Shown here in pieces: positions 34,215 through 39,230 of a stretch of DNA of 39,230 bases. Numbering within the stretch: position 1 is the first letter of the stretch; every line of letters starts with the position of its first letter. The translations under genes were made by a program, and so were the position numbers. The notes beneath the pieces are model-generated. The model was not told the origin of the DNA and did no database searches. It was given only the letters and a program-made list of their open reading frames with translations. This DNA comes from Agrococcus sp. (GTDB lineage: Bacteria > Actinomycetota > Actinomycetes > Actinomycetales > Microbacteriaceae), in contig JAPSJX010000011.1 of assembly GCA_031178105.1 (NCBI GenBank), positions 1 through 39,230 on the forward strand, read 5' to 3'.

Positions 34215-34718
34215 ATGGCCGAGAACCACCACTCGAACGCCCCGCGTGGCGCAGACGGCGGCGGCGCGCCCGGGGAGCGGGTCGAGACCGAGCGCGTCGA
34301 GACCGGGCGCGTCGACGACCGCTCGCGCGACGGCTCGACGTCCACGCACGACGAGACCGACCGCACGCCGACGACGCAGGCTGCGCCGGCATCCGTCGAG
34401 CCCACGCGCATCAGCCTCGACCCGTCGCTCGACTCGCACCAGCGGCAGGGCGTCACCGGCGGCACGTGGATCGCGCTGATCCTCGGCACGCTCATCCTCG
34501 TGCTGCTGCTCATCTTCATCCTGCAGAACAACGTCCCCGCCGACTTCGCCTACTTCGGCTTCGGATTCAACCTGCCGCTGGGCGTCGCGATGCTCTTCGC
34601 GGCGATCGCCGGCGTGCTCATCGCGGCGCTCCTCGGGTCGGTGCGGCTCTTCAAGCTCGGCCGCCGCGTGCGGAAGCTCGAGAAGGAGCGCGAGACCATC
34701 AAGCGCGCCATCCGCTGA
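34215..34718 (+). CDS. LapA/DUF1049-like membrane protein
   Basis: TWIALILGTLILVLLLIFILQNNVPADFAYFGFGFNLPLGVAMLFAAIAGVLIAALLGSVRLFKLGRRVRKLEKE. Confidence 0.82.
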   Translation: MAENHHSNAPRGADGGGAPGERVETERVETGRVDDRSRDGSTSTHDETDRTPTTQAAPASVEPTRISLDPSLDSHQRQGVTGGTWIALILGTLILVLLLIFILQNNVPADFAYFGFGFNLPLGVAMLFAAIAGVLIAALLGSVRLFKLGRRVRKLEKERETIKRAIR

Positions 34719-34742
34719 CGGCCTCACGCGCGGGGTCCCCGT

Positions 34743-34758
34743 CCTGCAGACGTGCAGG
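34743..34758. terminator. Short hairpin CCTGCA-GACG-TGCAGG
   Basis: 6-bp arms 25 nt after the LapA-like stop. Confidence 0.35.
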
Positions 34759-34862
34759 ATTCTCCCCTGTCCGGTGGTCGCGCCGCGGAGTAGCCTCGCG
34801 GCACCACGCTGGGGCGACGCCAGGCCGCGCAGGCGGCCCGCCCCGACGCCGAGGGAGCGGTC

Positions 34863-35759
34863 ATGATCCTCGTCTGCGGAGCCACCGGGCTGCTGGGCAG
34901 CCGGATCGCGGAGCGTCTGCTCGACAGCGGCCAGCAGGTGCGGGCGCTCGTCCGTCCCGATACGGATGCGTCGGCGCTGCAGGCGCAGGGCGCCGCGATC
35001 GCGCGCGGAGACCTGCGCGGTCCGACGAGCGTGCGGGCCTCCCTCGCGGGCGTCGACACCGTCGTCACGACCGCGACCGCCGTCTCGCGCATCCTCGACG
35101 GCGACAAGGACCTCACGATCGACGACGTCGACCGCGACGGCACCCTCGACCTCGTGCGAGCCGCGCAGGACGCGGACGTGCGGCGCTTCGTCTTCGTCTC
35201 AGCCACCGGGGTCGGGCGAGGGCTCGAGCGCATGGCGCCGCACACCGAAGCGAAGTGGCACGTCGAGCAGGCCCTGCAGGCCTCGCCGATGCGCGAGGTG
35301 CTCGTGCGCAGCGAGATGTTCATGGAGGTGTGGCTCGAGCCGTTCTCGGGCATCGAGCCCGAGAGGGGGAAGGCGGTGATCTACGGGCGGGGGCAGGCGG
35401 CGCACCGCTACATCGCGATCGACGACCTCGCGGCGCTCTGCGCGCACCTCGCGATCGTCGACGAGCCGCCTCGCCTCGTCGAGGTCGGCGGTGCGGAGGC
35501 GCTCACCCGCAACCAGGTCGTCGCCGCGTTCGCCGCGGCCGCCGACCGGCAGCTGCGCGTGCGGCACGTGCCGCGCGGGGCGCTCGACCTGGCGTCGCGC
35601 GCGCTCTGGAACATGAAGCCGGCGCTCGCCTCGATGCTGGGCGTCGCCCTCTTCCACGACACCCATCCGAGCACGACGGATGACGCGCCGCTGCGCGCGC
35701 TCGGCATCGAGCCGCGGGCCGCATCCGACTACATCCGCGCATCCGTCGCCGTCCGCTGA
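34863..35759 (+). CDS. NmrA/atypical SDR-family NAD(P)H-binding protein
   Basis: MILVCGATGLLGSRIAERLLDSGQQVRALVRPD; FVFVSATGVGRGLERMAPHTEAKWHVEQAL. Confidence 0.85.
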   Translation: MILVCGATGLLGSRIAERLLDSGQQVRALVRPDTDASALQAQGAAIARGDLRGPTSVRASLAGVDTVVTTATAVSRILDGDKDLTIDDVDRDGTLDLVRAAQDADVRRFVFVSATGVGRGLERMAPHTEAKWHVEQALQASPMREVLVRSEMFMEVWLEPFSGIEPERGKAVIYGRGQAAHRYIAIDDLAALCAHLAIVDEPPRLVEVGGAEALTRNQVVAAFAAAADRQLRVRHVPRGALDLASRALWNMKPALASMLGVALFHDTHPSTTDDAPLRALGIEPRAASDYIRASVAVR

Positions 35760-35783
35760 CCCCCCACACTCACAAGCGGTCGA

Positions 35784-35848
35784 TCTCAACGGAGCGGTCG
35801 GCAGCGCGAGGGCAGTATCCCCTCGCACTACCAGCCGCTCCGTTGAGA
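35784..35848. repeat. 65-bp palindromic repeat, copy D
   Basis: TCTCAACGGAGCGGTCGGCAGCGCGAGGGCAGTATCCCCTCGCACTACCAGCCGCTCCGTTGAGA; opposite core orientation to A and C. Confidence 0.92.
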
Positions 35849-35888
35849 GCCACTCGATACGATCGGAGCCCGTCGCCCAGGAGGTCCC

Positions 35889-37184
35889 GTGCCCGCAGCA
35901 CCCGTGTCCGACACCGCCCGCGCCCACGCCGACGACCTCGCCGCATTCGTCGACGCGTCGCCATCGAGCTACCACGCGGCCGCGGAGGTCGCCCGCCGGC
36001 TGCAGGACGCGGGCTTCACGCCGCTCGACGAGGCGGATGCGTGGCCGGACGCCGCAGGCAGGTACCTGGTGGTGCGCGACGGCGCCGTGATCGCCTGGAT
36101 CGTGCCCGCGTCGGCGACGGCGACGACGCCCGTGCGGGTCTTCGGCGCGCACAGCGACTCCCCCGCCTTCAAGCTCAAGCCGCAGCCGACGACCGGCCGG
36201 CTCGGCTGGCTGCAGGCCGGTGTCGAGGTCTACGGCGGGCCGCTGCTCAACTCCTGGCTCGACCGCGAGCTGCGGCTCGCAGGCCGGCTCGTGCTCGACG
36301 ACGGCACCCACGTGCTCGCCGACTCCGGGCCGCTGCTGCGGCTGCCGCAGCTCGCGATCCACCTCGACCGCGGCGCGAACGACGGGCTGACGCTCGACAA
36401 GCAGGCGCACACGCAGCCCGTGTGGGGCCTCGGCGCACCGGAGTCCGCCGACCTGCTCGGCGAGGTCGCGGCCACGAGCGGCGTCGACGCGTCGCGCATC
36501 CGCGGCTTCGACCTCGTGACCGCCGACAGCACCCGAGGCGCCGTGTTCGGCAAGGACGACGCCTTCTTCGCGGCCGGCCGGCTCGACGACCTCGCGAGCG
36601 TGCACGCCGGGACGGTCGCGCTCGCGGCGGCCGCCGACGGCTTCGACGCACCGCACATCCCCGTGCTCGCGGTGTTCGACCACGAGGAGATCGGATCCGC
36701 GACGCGCTCGGGCGCGGCCGGTCCGTTCCTCGAGGACGTGCTCGAGCGCATCGGCATCGCGCTCGGCGCTGGCCGCGAGGAGAGGATGCGCGCCCTCGCG
36801 TCGTCGTGGTGCATCTCGAGCGACGTGGGGCACTCGGTGCATCCGAACTACGCCGAGAAGCACGACCCTCAGGTGCAGCCCGTGCTCGGCTCCGGTCCGA
36901 TCCTGAAGATCAACGCGAACCAGCGCTACGCCACCGACGGCCCGGGTGCCGCGGCCTGGCAGGCGTGGTGCGACGCGGCAGGCGTCACGACGCAGCCGTT
37001 CGTCTCGAACAACGCGGTGCCCTGCGGCTCGACCATCGGTCCGATCACCGCGACGCGGCTCGGCATCCGCGCGGTCGACGTGGGCATCCCGATCCTCTCG
37101 ATGCACTCGGCACGGGAGCTGGCGGGCGTCAGTGACCTGCACGACCTCACGAGGGTCGCGCAGACGTTCCTCGCCGCGAGCTGA
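35889..37184 (+). CDS. apeB: M18-family aspartyl/leucyl aminopeptidase
   Basis: FGAHSDSPAFKLKPQP, YGGPLLNSWLDRELRLAGRLVL, AVFDHEEIGSATRSGAAGPFLEDVL, DVGHSVHPNYAEKHDP, CGSTIGPITATRLGIRAVDVGIPILSMHSARE; GTG start. Confidence 0.93.
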   Translation: MPAAPVSDTARAHADDLAAFVDASPSSYHAAAEVARRLQDAGFTPLDEADAWPDAAGRYLVVRDGAVIAWIVPASATATTPVRVFGAHSDSPAFKLKPQPTTGRLGWLQAGVEVYGGPLLNSWLDRELRLAGRLVLDDGTHVLADSGPLLRLPQLAIHLDRGANDGLTLDKQAHTQPVWGLGAPESADLLGEVAATSGVDASRIRGFDLVTADSTRGAVFGKDDAFFAAGRLDDLASVHAGTVALAAAADGFDAPHIPVLAVFDHEEIGSATRSGAAGPFLEDVLERIGIALGAGREERMRALASSWCISSDVGHSVHPNYAEKHDPQVQPVLGSGPILKINANQRYATDGPGAAAWQAWCDAAGVTTQPFVSNNAVPCGSTIGPITATRLGIRAVDVGIPILSMHSARELAGVSDLHDLTRVAQTFLAAS

Positions 37185-37204
37185 CCCGAGCGGGGGTTGA
37201 GCGG

Positions 37205-38161
37205 GTGCGCATCGACTACATCCTGCCGCTGCGCTGGGACGCCGAGACCTCGCGCCGCGAGCTCCCCGAGATGACCGCCTATCTGTCGCGGCTTCGCGAC
37301 TGGGCGGATGTCGTGGTCGTCGACGGCTCGGAGCCGCAGGTCTTCGCCACGCACCATCGCGCTTGGACGTCGCTCGTGCGCCACATCCGCCCGGACGGCC
37401 CATCGACCCCGAACGGGAAGGTCGCGGGTGTGCTGACCGGCATCCGCGCCACCGACGGTCCTCACATCGTGCTCGCCGACGACGACGTCCGCTATGACCG
37501 GCGCGGGCTCGAGGAGGTCGCGCGCCGGCTCGACCGAGCGGAGATCGTCATGCCGCAGAACCACTTCCGGCCGCTCCCCTGGCATGCGCGGTGGGACACG
37601 GCGCGCTCGCTGATCAATCGCGCCATCGACACCGACTACCCGGGCACGCTCGCGCTGCGGCGCGAGGTCGCCGCTGGTGGCTACCGGGGCGACGTGCTGT
37701 TCGAGAACCTCGAGCTGATCCGCACGGTCGCCGCGCGCGGTGGCCGGGTCGAGCGAGCGAAGGATGTGTTCATCGCGCGCCGCCCGCCGAGCGCTCGGCA
37801 CTTCTGGGCGCAGCGGGTGCGGCAGGCGTACGACTCGCAGGCCCAGCCGGCGCGGCTCGCCGTGGAGCTCGCGCTGCTGCCCGCCCTGCTGCTGCAGACC
37901 CGAGCGCCGCGCGGGTTCCTGGTGTGGGCGGCTGTCGCCGTCGCAGTCGCCGAGCGGGGGCGGCGGGCTGCCGGAGGCCGGACGGTGTACTCGCGTTCGG
38001 CGGCGCTGTGGGCACCGGCGTGGGTCGCGGAGCGGGCGTTCACGGCCTGGGTCGCGCTCGCGTGGCGGGCGGCCGGCGGCGTGCCCTACGCCGGCGGTCG
38101 GCTGCGCCATGCCGCGTCGTCGATGCGGGCGCTGCGGCGGGGCGAGCAGCCCGGCGCTTGA
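37205..38161 (+). CDS. Glycosyltransferase family 2-like protein
   Basis: RDWADVVVVDGSEPQVF, GPHIVLADDDVRYDRRGLEEV, C-terminal hydrophobic segments; GTG start. Confidence 0.78.
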   Translation: MRIDYILPLRWDAETSRRELPEMTAYLSRLRDWADVVVVDGSEPQVFATHHRAWTSLVRHIRPDGPSTPNGKVAGVLTGIRATDGPHIVLADDDVRYDRRGLEEVARRLDRAEIVMPQNHFRPLPWHARWDTARSLINRAIDTDYPGTLALRREVAAGGYRGDVLFENLELIRTVAARGGRVERAKDVFIARRPPSARHFWAQRVRQAYDSQAQPARLAVELALLPALLLQTRAPRGFLVWAAVAVAVAERGRRAAGGRTVYSRSAALWAPAWVAERAFTAWVALAWRAAGGVPYAGGRLRHAASSMRALRRGEQPGA

Positions 38162-38222
38162 GGCGCCGGCACGAGCCCGTCGGGCCGCACCCTCCGCGCA
38201 CGCACTCTCCCAGCAGCAGCGC

Positions 38223-38903
38223 TCAGCGGGCGGCGAGCGCGGCCTCCTGCCGCCGCACGATCTCCTCGATCCAGGTCGGCGCGAACGGCGACGTGCAGTT
38301 CGGCGGCGTCGGGTAGTCCTTCAGCACTTCGAGTCGCTGACCGATGGCGATCGCCCGCGCGCGGTGCTCGGGGTGCGCGATGCCGATCTGCGCGAGGCAC
38401 GTGTTCATCGCCCACTGCAGCCGGTCGGGCGCGCCGCGCATCTCCGCCTCGATCGTGTCGAGCAGCCCGTCGAGGTCGAGCCCCTCGGGACGCTTCACCA
38501 CCCGCTCGCTCGTGAGCGCCCATCCGGCGCTCGCGACCACCGCGTCTGCGTCGTGGACCCATGCCTCGCGCAGCGACTCGACCTCCGGATGCTTCTTCAC
38601 GACGTAGCCGACCAACCAGTCGTGCACCTTCGGCGCGCGCGCCTCGCGCAGCATGCGGTCGAGCTCGTCCCGCGAGTACGCCTTCGGCCGGCAGAGGAGC
38701 AGCGCGAGCAGCCGGGCGGCGGTGTCGTCGGTCGCCCAGAGCTCGAGCGCGAGCTCATGCTGCGTCTTCAGCCGCTTCGCGATCGCTCGCAGCTTGCCGA
38801 GGTTCACGCCGTGGTCGTCGCCGTGACGCTCGTTCACCTCGCGCATGCGCGGGTCGTCGAGCTCAGCGAGCTCCGCCATCAGGTCAGGCACCGTCTCGGT
38901 CAT
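38223..38903 (-). CDS. DNA alkylation repair (AlkD-like HEAT-repeat) protein
   Basis: NLGKLRAIAKRLKTQHELALELWATDDTAARLLALLLCRPKAYSRDELDRML...VHDWLVGYVVKKHPEVESL. Confidence 0.75.
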   Translation of the reverse strand: MTETVPDLMAELAELDDPRMREVNERHGDDHGVNLGKLRAIAKRLKTQHELALELWATDDTAARLLALLLCRPKAYSRDELDRMLREARAPKVHDWLVGYVVKKHPEVESLREAWVHDADAVVASAGWALTSERVVKRPEGLDLDGLLDTIEAEMRGAPDRLQWAMNTCLAQIGIAHPEHRARAIAIGQRLEVLKDYPTPPNCTSPFAPTWIEEIVRRQEAALAAR

Positions 38904-38922
38904 CGCGACCTCCGCTGTCAGC

Positions 38923-39230
38923 CTACGAGCGGATGCGCCCGCGCTGGTACCCGCGGGTCGCCTCGCGCGCCGCGCGGTCCTCCGCGCTCATGACGGCGAA
39001 GACCCGCACGTCCGCGCCGGGCGGGAAGTAGTCGCGGCGACGACGCTCGAGCCCGAGCACGTACCACCACGGCGGCGTCATCGCGCCCTTCGAGCGGTTG
39101 TGCCCGCGGCACAGCGCCTGCCCGTTGCTCTCGACGGTCGGGCCACCCTTCGACGAGGGGAAGACGTGGTCGACCTCCGTCGCCGGGGCGTCGCACCGGC
39201 CCCACGCGATGAACGCCGCGCCTTCGCAGC
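38923..39230 (-). CDS. HNH endonuclease-like protein, partial (N-terminus beyond window); not in supplied ORF track
   Basis: Reverse-strand reading CEGAAFIAWGRCDAPATEVDHVFPSSKGGPTVESNGQALCRGHNRSKGAMTPPWWYVLGLERRRRDYFPPGADVRVFAVMSAEDRAAREATRGYQRGRIRS*; VDHV...N...L C..HN HNH signature. Confidence 0.82.
   Translation of the reverse strand, partial: CEGAAFIAWGRCDAPATEVDHVFPSSKGGPTVESNGQALCRGHNRSKGAMTPPWWYVLGLERRRRDYFPPGADVRVFAVMSAEDRAAREATRGYQRGRIRS

Noticed and set aside
14008-35848. 65-bp repeats as a CRISPR array
   Set aside because: Copies are kilobases apart, self-palindromic over their whole length and in both orientations; no spacer periodicity or cas genes.
14008-35848. 65-bp repeats as tRNA or other classical ncRNA genes
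   Set aside because: Simple single hairpin with no cloverleaf or anticodon features; no recognised ncRNA family signature.
37205-38161. GT2 gene as part of a polysaccharide cluster
   Set aside because: Isolated gene between an aminopeptidase and an AlkD-like protein; no further polysaccharide genes in view.

Overview
High-GC actinobacterial chromosomal segment, probably Microbacteriaceae-like (inference from GC, codon use and gene content). It has a housekeeping/repair backbone: argG 3' end, lhr-nei, trmH-type methyltransferase, HAD-IIA phosphatase, pyrE, xthA, Mn catalase, F420-type oxidoreductases, DUF3516 helicase, M18 aminopeptidase, AlkD-like protein and HNH nuclease. Two cell-surface modules are embedded in it. 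The first is a three-gene sortase-assembled pilus operon on the minus strand (7376-12922). The second is a tightly overlapped four-gene SipW/ER-type signal-peptidase module on the plus strand (14920-18725), in which two predicted substrates share the motif ASWND-x-E-[WF]-VHG. The most striking non-coding signal is a dispersed family of four palindromic elements, each exactly 65 bp, with conserved arms (TCTCAACGGAGCG) and an asymmetric core (GGGGATA[GC]TGCCC). Two copies sit flush with stop codons of convergent genes. Further strong inverted repeats occur at gene ends and in leaders. No tRNA, rRNA, CRISPR array, transposase or integrase was recognised. All product calls come from reading translated sequence; no database search was run.
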